Source: Diphasiastrum complanatum (taxonomy: Eukaryota; Streptophyta; Lycopodiopsida; Lycopodiales; Lycopodiaceae). Taken from it: a stretch of DNA of 64,000 nucleotides. Both the position numbers and the translations under genes were made by a program. Below the pieces are notes generated by a model. That model was not told the DNA's origin. It was given only the letters and a program-made list of their open reading frames with translations, and did not search any database. The DNA lies in assembly GCA_029204225.1 (NCBI GenBank), contig CM055104.1:40289846-40353845 (forward strand), given 5' to 3'. Every line of letters starts with the position of its first letter. The first letter of the stretch is position 1. Positions 52,694 through 63,618 of this stretch are shown piece after piece.

Positions 52694-53035
52694 TCACCCC
52701 AGCAAAATGATTCATTCAGTTGTGGGTGGTACACATTGTACAATGCCAAGCTGTTTTTTGAATGGTTCATCCTTCAACAAGATGTTGATATTTCTAAGGT
52801 AATAAATTCTGTTTATTCTTATTTTGGAATCATGATTAGTTTTCTATTCTGGTGATGTTATTGGCCATTACTAATACATGAATGTTCTATTTTGCAGTTT
52901 ACACTTCCTGAGTACACATCAAGCCAGGTGTACAGATTTAGACAAGAAATTATCCTGAGTATACTGGCTCGGGCAAGGCTTCAGCCTCCCGTTATTGATG
53001 ATGGTGCAAAGGATAATGTAGTTGTACTAAATTAA
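52694..53035 (+). CDS. Ulp1/C48-type cysteine peptidase C-terminus, two exons
   Basis: Exon 52694-52798 begins after TTATTTTGCAG and ends at AAG|GTAATA; exon 52898-53035 begins after TCTATTTTGCAG and ends at TAA. The joined frame is open. It reads SPQQNDSFSCGWYTLYNAK, which holds the catalytic Gln and Cys of C48 (SUMO/ubiquitin-like-protein) peptidases in the usual Q-x5-C spacing with C-G after, followed by the Arg-rich C-terminal helix (VYRFRQEIILSILARAR). The catalytic His and Asp would lie in upstream exons that I could not find. C48 domains occur in host genes and also in plant DNA transposons. Confidence 0.7.
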
Positions 53036-53403
53036 GATCAGAAAAAATATAGATAGCATAGAACAAAAATACATGTATAGACTTCATAGCAAAATATACT
53101 TGATATATCAAATGCTGTTCCAGTTTATGAATTTGGGAGCACAAAATACATGTATAGATGCCCAACTTGGGCTTTCATTTATTGAATGAAAGGGTGTATA
53201 CACAGATTTTTACTAAAGTTTATTTGAGACTATTGTTCTCCCACAATCGTGATTGTTGTAGCTAGATCTTTGTAGCATGTTATCAGCTCCTGTCTTTTTC
53301 ACATCTGTGACATGGCAAATATTAGTGAATGTGCAATTGTAAATGATGACATTTTCTATTATTTTGTTCTATTTTGAAATGGCAATAAGCATAAAGTACT
53401 TAC
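53036..53403. other. Intergenic or intron sequence
   Basis: No coding frame. The right edge is the splice donor of the minus-strand exon ending at 53404. Confidence 0.4.
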
Positions 53404-54171
53404 AAGTCTTCCGTTGATGATAAATCTGAAATATGTTGGTAGATTGGTTTGTAATAGCATGAGCTCTGTTCTGATAAAATCAGGCTTCCAGTGCTCTTCC
53501 ACCTCAACCATAGATTGTAGATAATGCTTATCTCCATTCGGTTTGTGTGACCATTTAGTTCAAAGTCTTGATCTAGTGGTAGCCATGTACCTTCAATTTT
53601 CTTGTATCTCTGGTAGCTAAATGTGAGACTGAGCATTTGCCTTTCGATATGATAACAAAAGATCATTGAGGACTTTTTAATCCTGCATTCTATGTCATTA
53701 TTTGTTTTACTATCCCAGCCTTGATCCATGAGATTTGACAAAGTCTCATCTGATAAATCCTTGCAAACAAATAAAGTTGGTGTCCTACGAACACTAGCAC
53801 TCGAGAAAAAATCAACAAATGTATGCAATGAGATAAACCAACTTAGGTAAACAATTTTTGTGCCTGTGCTTATCTTCATAGCATTTTTAATATCAATGAG
53901 TAGCTTGCATCTCAAGGATTCAGAAACAATGCTGTCAGGAGTAGGCCACTCATCACTTTGAAAACTAGGCAATGGAATTGCTTCGAGCTTGCCAAAACCT
54001 CCATCTGTTTGTGGCGTATATAAAGATTCATAAAAATAGATACCACAATCTACAAGTTCCTTTGGACTTCTTCTTTTGTATTGTATCTTTTCAACATCAG
54101 AGTGAATCACGTCTAATATTTCTGCAAGTGATTTCGCTGGCTCCCATCACTTATGCATGATGGATATAAAT
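53404..54171 (-). pseudogene. Unrecognised minus-strand exon with one early stop
   Basis: The exon is bounded by an acceptor (TTTTTTTCTTTCAG before 54171) and a donor (GACTT|GTAAGT at 53403). After an in-frame TGA at 54149-54147 it is open for about 248 codons: WEPAKSLAEILDVIHSDVEK, RSPKELVDCGIYFYESLY, RTPTLFVCKDLSDETLSNL, IFCYHIERQMLSLTFSYQR and GTWLPLDQDFELNG. I do not recognise the family. It lies on the same strand as the genes on both sides, so it may be part of the same transcription unit or element. Confidence 0.5.
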
Positions 54172-54539
54172 CTGAAAGAAAAAAACAATGTTGAAGCATT
54201 TAAATCATAATCTGAAGAGCATCAATAAAGGAAATCACCAATGGCAGCTGACAGTGTTCAAGATCAATTGCCACTTGCCAAAGTATACTATCGTGATGCG
54301 ATGTTGGCAGATAGTGGGAATCAAGATTTATGGCATGGACCACTTCAAAATGGATTGTCAGGACGAATAAGTGCTTCCTACTGCACAAGAAAGACTTCAA
54401 CATGGCGCGTCTGGAGTTCATAAAGAAGGTGCAGTACCATCTTATAAAAGTACGATGAGAGGCCACTCAAAGCCCCAAGTGAATAAATCTCGCGAGGTGT
54501 CGTGGGATTGCCACCAGTTTTGGTGGTGGATATTGTTGG
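54172..54539. other. Unassigned DNA
   Basis: Contains overlapping frames of about 60-90 codons on both strands, none with a motif. The block ends where LARD LTR sequence begins. Confidence 0.35.
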
Positions 54540-54808
54540 TGTCATGGCCATATTCGGTTAAGGACCTGGAATAGTCCTAATATGGTAGACCGACCCTCCA
54601 ATATTCGAGATTTTGTTGATCACACCATGATTTAAATCCATGTCAAGGCCAGTTTGTGACTAATTACCTTGAGAGGACCCAGACACTCTAATTGAGATAT
54701 ATGGAGTACTGCATGTCTGTGTGACGGATATTGTTATAGCCATATTCAGTTAAGGACCTGGAATAGTCCTAATATGGTAGATCGGCCCTCCAGTACTCGA
54801 TATTATTG
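54540..54808 (+). repeat. Two LARD LTR 5' ends in tandem
   Basis: TGTCATGGCC at 54540 starts an LTR piece of about 192 bp ending GTGACGGATAT; TGTTATAGCC at 54732 starts a second piece of about 77 bp. Both are the first part of the LARD LTR, in the same orientation. Confidence 0.85.
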
Positions 54809-56399
54809 TTAACAACTCTCTAATGGTATGCTAGGACAGAGACTTAATGTTTGGAGAATTCTCTTCCCTGTTGGTGGCTATGGTGTGTGATTAAAAGATT
54901 GTTGCAACCTATCACAAAATCATTCTTCTTACTCTTGACACAAATTCCAGTCTGGGTAGAGAGGGATTGATCTCTGGATTTTCCTCTGTTTTAGAATTAT
55001 TGTTGAGATTATGAGAATGGTTGGACAGATCTCATCTCTTGGAAACTTGAATGCTGTGAAATCAGATGAGTAAGGCAATAACTTTTTGCCGCTGTTAAAC
55101 TCGTTGATATGCGCCCTTGTTTACTTCTTTTGATTGCAGATCGATCTCATACAAGGGCTATGGAGATCGTTGGCAACTTGTTTGTTGCTTAACAGTTCCA
55201 TCGATTGGTCGTGCCATGAGAAACTGGAGGCTGCAAAGAAGGAGGTTCAAGATCTGTGGAGGTGCCCGAACAGTCATTGTGTGTTTGCTTTTGCTCTTTC
55301 TTGAGGAAAGTTGCGGCCAGAAGCCTTTTTGGAGAGGCGGCCGTTTTGGTTTCGGGGTTACCTTATGCATATTAGGGTATGGAGACCTAGGGTGTATGCA
55401 TAATCTTGATGGTCTTTATATCTTGATGGTATGTTGCCTTGGGCATGCAAGTTTTGCATGTGAAGGTGGAGTGACCAGGAGGCTCGACCCTCATGCAAGC
55501 GCCTTCAAAATTTAGCAGTTTTGGGAATTGCGAATCAGTCGTAAGGATTTTTAATACATGCCAGATGACCATCAGTGTATCAAATTTTTTGACAAGTTGT
55601 AACTTTGATGAGGTTCGATACGAGATTTTCGAACTCAAGTTACTTGCACCCTATCAGTGGAATTTTGGATTCCTGATGCTTAGTTTTCAAACATTAATCC
55701 TAGTTTTGATATTGTTTCCCGAAATAGGGATTTTCCTAGGAACAATATGCATGTATTAAGGCCTTATTTGCTGATTAGTTGGCTTATTATGACATCTGCC
55801 GGTAAGCCCAGAATTGGTGTGGAACTTAGTACCATTGTATTTGTGGTCAGGCAGCAATATTAATCGATTTCAGGTAGAAATTTTGTCGAAACCGATTTTG
55901 ATGGAATGAAAGAGTGGTACGGTTCTTAGGAATATACCCAGTTTAGGAATTCGATTCCTTGGTATGATGCTATTTAAACCATTTAACTCTAGAGGATGAG
56001 TACTCCCAGTAAATGGAGTTAAATTGTATTTTTTCGATTTTCTCCTTTTCAAATTAGTGGAACATCGATCAGTTGGTTATTGTGGTTTTGATGATTGTGG
56101 TCATTAAAATTTAACAAACCAAAGCTTTTGAGATACTTGTTAAATAAGTAATGGTGGAAAATTCATAGTATTTGGAGGTATTTCTTTATTCAACAATATT
56201 ATTTTGGGGGAATACAGTGTGGAAATATCCAAATCCAAATGTTATTTCCCATTAATTACATATAATTTTAATGAAGTAATTCTTAGGGCAGTAAGTTGAA
56301 AAGGGCGAACGGTCCAACTTTATTGGAAAAATTGTAATAATAGGAATTATAGCTGATTTCATTTCGCTGGATCTATGATATATATATAATATATATCTA

Positions 56400-56401
<2 letters not shown>
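54809..56401. other. Unassigned DNA
   Basis: The longest frame, 55117-55515 on the plus strand, follows TTGATTGCAG but has no recognised domain. The region could be the internal part of a LARD-related element, as it follows LARD LTR pieces, but I could not align it. Confidence 0.3.

Positions 56402-56490
<89 letters not shown>
56402..56490. repeat. (AT)n microsatellite, about 44 units
   Basis: Pure TA run of 89 bp. Confidence 0.98.
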
Positions 56491-56495
<5 letters not shown>

Positions 56496-56700
56496 CCGGG
56501 CTGGACGCGGGCAATCCGCGTCCGCGTCCGCATCCGGCCCTAGACGCGTCCAACCTCTGGACACGGGGTCGAACGCGTCCATTTTATTTTTTATTTTTTT
56601 TTTAGTTTTTTAAGCCTGAATACACTAAAGAAAAAAAAATTAATAAAAAGCGGACGCGTCCGGACCCCCGGACGCACCCCTGGCACGTCCACGTCCACTA
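56491..56700. repeat. GC-rich block with GGACGCG/CGCGTCC palindromes
   Basis: A sharp switch from AT repeat to GC-rich sequence. Many copies of GCGTCC or GGACGC in both orientations, including the perfect palindrome CGGACGCGTCCG at 56651-56662. This arrangement suggests a small nonautonomous element, but no clear terminal repeat or target duplication was found. Confidence 0.5.
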
Positions 56701-56777
56701 ATTTCTTGCATGAAAATTTATGTATTAGTTTCATCGGTTTCAAATGATAACTATGCGAGAGATTAGTTTATGCACGT

Positions 56778-58458
56778 CTACTCACTAAATTGGAGACTCC
56801 TAACACAAAAATAGATAGCACCAGTCAATGAGTCAACTCCCTCACTTGAATATAACATGTATTCGGAATCACTCCCCAGAAGCTGTAATCTACTGCTTAC
56901 AGTGTTATGAACCCACACCACCATTTTCATGTAGTACAAACAAGGGTGTTTTGATGTAGCACCGTGAGAGACATTATACATACATTTCAATGTTTTCAAA
57001 TCACCTGGTAAGTGCCATTCAACATTGAAGTCTCCAACTCCTGGAACATTGAGAAATCCTCCATCCATATGGTCCTTGATGATCCTAGGATAAGATGTCC
57101 TTGAGAATATCCATGATAATATATCATGATCCTCTTTCAGCACCTGTCCAAAGAATTAATCATACTTAGTTTACAATGTATTAATACTATTCAATGAATG
57201 TAATGTAATAATGAGGCTAGTTACCTGAAACGTTGCCAAACACCATATATCATTTTCTGACTGGGCACTGAATTTGAAATCTTCTTGGTTCTCTGTTTGG
57301 GATAGAGCACCATTCATGAGAGTTATACTAACTCTTTCCATCTTCTGCCCTTTCACAATTTCTGACTCATCTAACTTAAGTACTATGATTATTTTGCCAT
57401 TCACCTTTTCATAGGTTATATCATAGAATGTGACGATGTATGTCAGCAAGTAATTTAGATCAACAAATAAATTGTTTGATGAATTATAGAATATCGATCT
57501 TCCATCAGTTTCATACACCTCCTCAATATGAAATGGAGTTCCAGTGATCTTACGCATACCTATGTTTAATGTATCCCTTTCTTTCTTTAAGTGGTATGTC
57601 CTAGGGATTGGGACTTTTCTAATTTGAACTTGCTTAAAGGCTTCTCTAATTAGTTTAAATATTGTTGCATATGCTTCCCTACTAATACCTGCAAAATCAC
57701 AAGCACCCTGAACTATAGTCTTATCTAAAATATTTTGAATGTCCACCATCAAAGACTCTGCTATTTTACACTTTACATTTGAAATCCTATTGTTCATCAT
57801 GATACGCTCAGTGGATTTGCAAGTCAATATTGTGCCCAATGACATTCCTAGTGAAGCATTGTCTTTAATATTCCGAGGAGCTACTAATGCAGATCTGCAA
57901 AAAAAAAAGATAGCTAACAAAATATCACCATAGCTGAAATTAAATCCAAATGTCATTGAAAAACTTACAAAATTTAGGATATGCTTACTTGAATGCACAG
58001 ATCCTTCTATTTTGATAACCTCCTTTTGAAAGCGTTTGAATATCCTTGCAACTTTGTCACTTTCGCTTCTTACTTTCAGCCTTCTTCTTTACCAAATCCA
58101 CATCCTTCAGTAATTGTAAGTTTTCAATATGAATAGACTGTAAGACTGATTGCATTTGCTCTAGTTCTGATTTGATATTGATTGCTATCTTCTGTAATGA
58201 TTCATTATTTTTTTGAAGTTGTTCTTCTAACGTCTTTTGGAGATGACAATCTCTATTCTGACAATAAGAGGATATCCGAATTAACTCACCTTCTAAAAAG
58301 TGAACTTTATTTATATAAAGTTGTTTTCCATGGTTTTGCAATCTTTCACAATATCCTAGTAATCCACTATGCCTATTGCATATCCATGTAACTAAATGAG
58401 TTGTCCTGTAACGAGAACGATCTTCAGCAGATATTTGAACTCCTTTGCCTCCTCTTCT
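56778..58458 (-). pseudogene. Three-exon gene, possible transposon protein, one internal stop
   Basis: Minus strand. Exons 58458-57989, 57894-57225 and 57143-56778 have good splice signals (acceptors ACCTTTGCAG, TTTTTTTTTGCAG, TTTGGACAG; donors AA|GTAAGC, CAG|GTAACT) and fully matching phases, about 500 codons. One TGA (58059-58057) interrupts exon 1. The first exon holds a coiled-coil-like stretch (LQKTLEEQLQKNNESLQKIA, then ELEQMQSVLQSI). The second has IIIVLKLDESEIV; the third has GGFLNVPGVGDFNVEWHL-PGDLKTLKCMY and HGATSKHPCLYY. From memory, a similar KL.(G)D, then EW.L.GD.K, then G..SK..C pattern occurs in uncharacterised eukaryotic transposon-linked proteins; the Asp residues could belong to a DDE-type site. 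This is inference. The 5' exons are missing upstream. Confidence 0.5.
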
Positions 58459-59032
58459 CTGCAAAGGTGCCAAATCAACAGAGATATCCACATGTAGATG
58501 ATATAATGTTATCATAAAAAAAATAATAGAGTAATCAGTTGCATCAAAGTACTATGACCAGATTCTATGAAGCAAAACAAAATACTCATCTTTGATTATA
58601 TTATATACTATGTACGATCAATCCAATCTCCATGCTTGTATGCTTGATTCAAATTTGGAAATGCCGCTCATTTTTTCATTCTAATAGGTAGTTGGCGCTC
58701 ATATTTCCATTCTCGTGGAAGGAATGCATATGTAAACATTTTGCAATTTTTCCTGATTCGAATTTGGGGATGGCGGTCATATTCTAGATCCAGTGAAAAT
58801 ATTGCCCTTTTCGTAACCAATGGAGGGAATATTTTTGAATTTAGTCAAGTTATACTGTGAACAGTTAACAGTTCTTAACTGTGACTATAGACACTGTGGT
58901 TAGATCATTGGGAGTTGGGGAGGCCTTGGGAGTGATGTGGGCAAGCAAATAAACAATATTGTTTTATTTATTTTGATATGTTTGTATATCCTACATGGCA
59001 TTCCTTAAAGGGTCTTTTTGATATTGAGAGCT
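58459..59032. other. Noncoding DNA with a diverged direct repeat
   Basis: TTGATTCAAATTTGGAAATG (about 58646) recurs as CTGATTCGAATTTGGGGATG (about 58752), each followed by GCSGTCAT-like sequence. No exon found for the gene to the left. Confidence 0.45.
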
Positions 59033-60015
59033 CCTCTAATGGTGAGCGCCTTGTACTCAGCTTCACATGATGAGAGTGATACAGTATCTTGCTTTTTGGA
59101 AAGCCAAAATATCAAGTTTCCTCCAAGATATATGACATAAGCACTTGTAGATTTTCGATCTGCTCTATCACTTGCAAAATCCGAGTCAGAATAACCAATA
59201 ATAGAAAGATCTTCACTTTTATACAATAAACCAAAATCAAAAGTTGAAGATATATATCTAAGCACTCTCTTGGCCATTTTCCAATGATAAACTGAAGGAT
59301 TTTGCATAGCCTGACTCAACTTATGAACACTAAATCTTATGTCAGGTCTAGTTATTGTGAGCCAAATTAAGGAGCCTATAGGTTCCTTGAAGGATTTCAT
59401 CCCTTTACATTTTGCTCCATAGGTGTTTTTATACTCTTACAATTCAACATATTGAACTTTTTTAACATTGAAAGAGCATACTTAGATTAACATACAAAAG
59501 CTTTATCTTTAAGAAAGTCAATCTCTAATCCTAGAATATAGTGAATTTTTTCAAGATTTTGCATCTTGAACTCTTTTCCAAGTGCAATCTTGGTTTCCTC
59601 AATTAACTTAATATAGCTTCCTGTCAGAATGATATCATCAACATAAATAAGAAGGATGACAATATCTTTATCAAAAAACTTGACATATAAGGAAGGATCA
59701 TAGTTACTAAGATTAAATCCTAGTGACTCAAGAAAGGTGTTAAGTCGAGAATACGATGACCTTGGAGCTTGCTTTAATCCATATAAACTTTTGAAGAGCA
59801 AGCAAACTTTTCCTTCATCATGGATGAACCCAATAGGTTGATCCATATAGATCTCTTCAAATGCATTAGAAACTTCTAGTTGAAGAATTTGCCAATTGAA
59901 AAAACAAGCAAGAGAAATTATGATTCTAATTGACACCATCTTTGCAAATGGGACAAAGGTCTCCTCATAATCATGTCCATATACTTGAGCAAAGCCTTTA
60001 GCACAAAGCCTAGCC
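59033..60015 (-). pseudogene. Copia RT and RNase H start
   Basis: KARLCAKGFAQVYGHDYEETF, IIISLACFFNWQILQLEVSNAF, where the motif-A Asp is replaced by Glu and six codons (LNGYLE) are missing, then LYGLKQAPRSSYSRL, VILLIYVDDIILTG with the YVDD box, IHYILGLEIDF, TAA at about 59496, a short deletion near 59400, then GSLIWLTITRPDIRF, SDSDFASDRADRKST and SSCEAEYKAL, where it ends. The Asp-to-Glu change in motif A alone would probably impair polymerase activity. Confidence 0.9.
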
Positions 60016-60017
60016 TT

Positions 60018-61615
60018 TTACTTGTTGATTGTGCCATCTTGATTATACTTGACTCGAAAAACCCATTTGCAACCAGTGGTATGTTTGTTGGATGGAAGAT
60101 CCACAAGGTCCCATGTATTATTGGCCATCAAGGCATCATATTCCTCCTTCATGGCAAGGTACCATTCCTTTGAGTTGATAGCATCATATACATCCTTCGG
60201 CTCCACATGAGAAATAAAATAGGCACAATTAGTGGAGTTGATTTCCACTTGCTTTCCTCTATCTTCATAGGTAAGCCTTCTAGGCTCGGATCTTTCTCTT
60301 TGAGATCTCCTTGGTGAAAAAATTCGAGGTGAATCCTCCTCAAATCTCGGCCCCATCTCTCCATGATGGTCTTCAAGGGTGATGATTGGAGTATCTTTGT
60401 GAGAATTTTTGAACTCGGCCTTCTCAAGAATGTATTTTTGATCTTCATGGAATATAACATTTCTACTCTCAATTGTAGTTGAGGTAGAGGGAACATAGAT
60501 TCTGTAAGCTTTCTTGTTGGATGCATATCCAACCACGATCCCTTTAACATAATTAGGATCATCTCTTTTCCTTGTTTTCAAGGGCATATTAACAAAGCAA
60601 GTACAACCAAAAACTCTAAGGTGATCTTCCTTAGGTTTCTTCTGAAACAAGACTTCAAAAGGTGTTTTTCCAACAAGAGCATTGTGAGGTAATCTATTGC
60701 ACAAATAGTTTGCACAATTTATAGCTTCACCCCAATATTCAATAGGCAAAGAAGCTGCTACTCGAATTGCTTTAGCACATTCACATAAAGATCTGTTTTT
60801 CCTCTCAACTACTCCATTTTGGGATGGAGAATAGGCACAAGAAAATTCTCTCTTTATTCCTTCACCTTCCCAATAATTATGAAACTTGTTGGAGATATAT
60901 TCACCTCCTCCATCACAACTTAAAGCTTTAACTTTGCAAGAAAACTATTTTTCTACATAAGCTTTGAAGATAAGGAAGTGATAAAAAACCATAGCCTCTG
61001 AAGAAAGTAGATACAACCAAGTGTATCTAGTAAAGTCATCAATAAAGATGACAAAACATGTTGCACCACCAATACTTTTAGAAGAGGAAAAATGTACATC
61101 TGAATGTATGAGTTGCAATGGATAAGTAGTCTTTATAAAAGACTTCTGATATGGCTTTCTGTGTGACTTTGCAATTGCACAAGCTTCACAAAGCTTGAAA
61201 TCTTTAGGAAGAGATTTTGGAAGACCAATAGCCTTCTCCTTCTTAACCATAGAAGACATAGATGTAAAGTTAGGATGTCCCAACCTTCTATGCCACAACT
61301 CCTCCTTAGATAACAAAACAACTTCACAAAGGTTTGCATTCTCATAAGAATTTAACTTAAAAATTCCACCACATCTTGATCCATCAACAAGGATCTCATC
61401 ATTTTTCTTGATAAAACAAGTATTGGAGTTGAACTTTACATCACATCCATTATCAAGCAACTTTCCCACACTAATTAAGCTCTTTGTAAGTTTTGGAATG
61501 AAAAGAACATTAGAAAGTGCAAGAACTTTTGAAGAAGCAAGTTTCAATGGAATGTTGCCAATTCCTTCTATTGGGCACTCATGATCATTAGCTGTGTAAA
61601 TAGATCTCTTGAGTC
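60018..61615 (-). pseudogene. Copia GAG-pre-integrase and integrase, two stops
   Basis: Starts with RSIYTANDHECPIEGIGNIP (upstream TGA at about 61613). Then FIPKLTKSLISVGKLL, GAG-pre LWHRRLGHPNFTSM and CEACAIAKSHRKPY, integrase FIDDFTRYTWLYLL (Asp), a TAG at about 60944-60942, SCDGGGEYISNKF (Asp), PSQNGVVERKNRSL (Glu), FGCTCFVNMPLKTR and RT start CKWVFRVKYNQDGTINK, ending at TAA (60018-60016). All three integrase acids are present. Sister copies have Gln (CAG at 26423 region) and Tyr at the two stop positions. Confidence 0.92.
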
Positions 61616-61620
61616 ATTTG

Positions 61621-62706
61621 AAAGGTAAGATTGAGTCAACATAATGTCGGTTTGAAAACTAGATAGTAAGACAAAATGCTGAGTGATGTGGTGGATGAAT
61701 TACACATACCATTTAGTTTACAAAATGGTAGCGTTCTCCCATCTTTTAGTTTTAGAAGGCCACAAAATTTTCTCTAGCCGCATATAGAGTGGGCTGAGAC
61801 CCACTTCTACAGGCAATTTTATGCCAATTTTTTTCTCTAATAGCTAGTCGGTTTTTACAGTTTTGCAAAAATAGACTTCAATATTAGCACAATTTTTTGT
61901 GTCAAAATATCGGCTAACAAGAATCTTGAGGTGCTTCTCCTTATAATGAGCATTTATGACAACCATTGTTTGTTTTCTATTTTTGGTTCTTTTCAACATA
62001 GATGTGATGGTTGTCTTTATTTCTTGGCTTGCTTGGCTTTAATTGAGAGGCTTGGCACATGAAATAAATGACAAAGTAGATTTTCAAGAGTAAAGGAGAT
62101 ATGGAAGACTAGGTGAATTTTTTATGGAGTTGTTACATTAGCAAATACCATGAAAAAAGAGACAAATTAGTTGGTGCCATGGTAGTTGTGCCAAAGAATG
62201 ATGGTTAAATAAAGTTATGAAATTTATTGTGGTTAACTGTAATCTAGAGACATAAAACTCAATTTAAGAGACATGTTAGCTAAGATTAGCTTATAAAAGC
62301 TTATCACTTAATCAGACTCAAATATGGTGATTGAAACTTAAAGACAACTATGAAACAGAGCATGTATCTATGAGGGACAACTTAGGAGTTAAAATAGGTC
62401 CTAACCACAATGTACATTTAATCACTTCCCAAATGCATTCAATAAAATTCAATAGAAAATTTGTGAGAGTGCTCTTTTCCTTATTGATGTGTATGATGTG
62501 AATTTTTCCATACTATTTTTTAATCTACATAGTATAAAACTATTTTAGAGAGAGAGTGTGTGAGGTGTTCGTTGAAAATGTCACGCTTTGTCGGCAAAAA
62601 ATGTCACCCATTTGCAAAAGGAAAAGCTAAATAGGTTTTAAAAAAATGGTGAAAAAAACACAGCCTCCAAAAATATATAAACACTTTTTGTGGGTAAGTG
62701 TCCATT
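61621..62706. other. Noncoding DNA
   Basis: Holds the repeat piece at 61728-61919 and otherwise AT-rich DNA without genes. Confidence 0.45.
61728..61919. repeat. 3' end of the TGTTAG...CTAACA element
   Basis: Matches the last part of the nested element at 36300-39404 (shared GGCCACAAAATTTTCTCT-like, TGGG..GAGACCCACTTCTA-like and TTTTACAGTTTTG stretches) and ends exactly in AATATCGGCTAACA. Confidence 0.8.
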
Positions 62707-62734
62707 GCCCGTCATCGACGGGCACAAGCAACTA

Positions 62735-62735
<1 letters not shown>
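62707..62735 (+). mobile_element. Helitron-like 3' terminus
   Basis: A 7-bp hairpin GCCCGTC-ATC-GACGGGC (62707-62723), an 8-nt spacer and CTAG (62732-62735), followed by T. Helitrons end in a hairpin about 10 nt before CTRR and insert between A and T. The 5' TC end and any RepHel gene were not found, so the element length is unknown. Related hairpins at 20442, 20828 and 22377 suggest a dispersed family. Confidence 0.55.

Positions 62736-62781
<46 letters not shown>
62736..62781. repeat. (AT)n microsatellite
   Basis: Pure TA run of 46 bp starting at the first base after CTAG. Confidence 0.97.
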
Positions 62782-62782
<1 letters not shown>

Positions 62783-63618
62783 GAAAACCCGATCCATCTT
62801 TGAAGGCATAAAACATTAACAAAAATGTTGTAGCCTTTTTTGGGAACACGTTGAGTCAGCTTTGATCGCAATACCTCTACTGTCTACAAGGCAAGGCCAA
62901 AAAAGAAACGATTGTTTAGGAAGGAGTTCAAATTTGTCGAAATTGGGATTTCTAAAAAAATAGAAGTTCAAATATTGCTAAACTTTTTCTCTACATTAGT
63001 TTCAAACAAAAACTTATCAAGACCGACATGTTGAGTTTGGTAAGAGTGTCGCTTTAGCCACATGCTCGAATCATCATTGCTCTGTTGTTGACATCTTGGA
63101 GCCTTGAGCTCCATGTTTGGGCTCAATCTATAAGTACTTCACGTAAAGTGTAGGCATGTTTGAATTAAGGGTTGGTTCCCACCTAAGGGCCTAAGAGCCT
63201 TTCTTGTTATGAGGTCTGGAGGGTGTTTGATAATGAGGAAGGCATGATCGGGGCCATCCCTGTTGAATTTCAATGCTTAAATTCATTAATTAATGAGCAT
63301 CCTGAAAGATGTACAGAAGATCAAAAAAATATGTTATGCTCGAATTTTCCGACCCCATCAAAAAAGGATTTTCCGAACGTGTTCGGCAGTTCGGATCGGT
63401 TCTAAATTTTCCGACCCTGGTTCAATTTGTGAAAAGAATCCGAACCAATGTAAATTTCGATATTGTCGATCTAAAAGCCGACCCGACGACTTCACGTTGA
63501 CAATCCGCCTACTATGTGCATGCACTAACTGTATGAGGCGATTGGAATAATTGAAGCAAAAAGGTTAGTTGTAGATATTTTGTAGCATATCTATTCTAGA
63601 ATCTTAATCAGAAGACCT
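62782..63618. other. Noncoding DNA
   Basis: No gene recognised; short frames at 63223-63550 overlap each other without a motif. TTTTCCGA repeats occur near 63345-63410. The left edge of the LTR that ends at 63986 may lie in this stretch. Confidence 0.4.

Larger units (their letters stand above)
59033..61620 (-). mobile_element. Minus-strand copia pol fragment
   Basis: From GAG-pre-integrase to mid-RNase H on the minus strand, no LTR, gag or PBS. Truncated within RNase H at 59033 (SSCEAEYKALT) and near the protease end at 61620. Few lesions, so it is the best-preserved integrase-RT in the window. Confidence 0.92.

Noticed and set aside
56252-56533. Tyr-Ile repeat frames over the AT tract (also 62638-62871)
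   Set aside because: Products of TA dinucleotide repeats only.
57895-57998. N-terminal extension of the exon at 57894 beginning MHSSKHIL
   Set aside because: It reads through an intron with a clear poly-pyrimidine tract and TTTGCAG acceptor; splicing in phase to the upstream exon is a better model.
59033-59060. Common breakpoint hotspot in the RNase H SSCEAEYKAL segment (59033 and 27219)
   Set aside because: Only two events, on opposite sides of the motif; too few to claim a hotspot.
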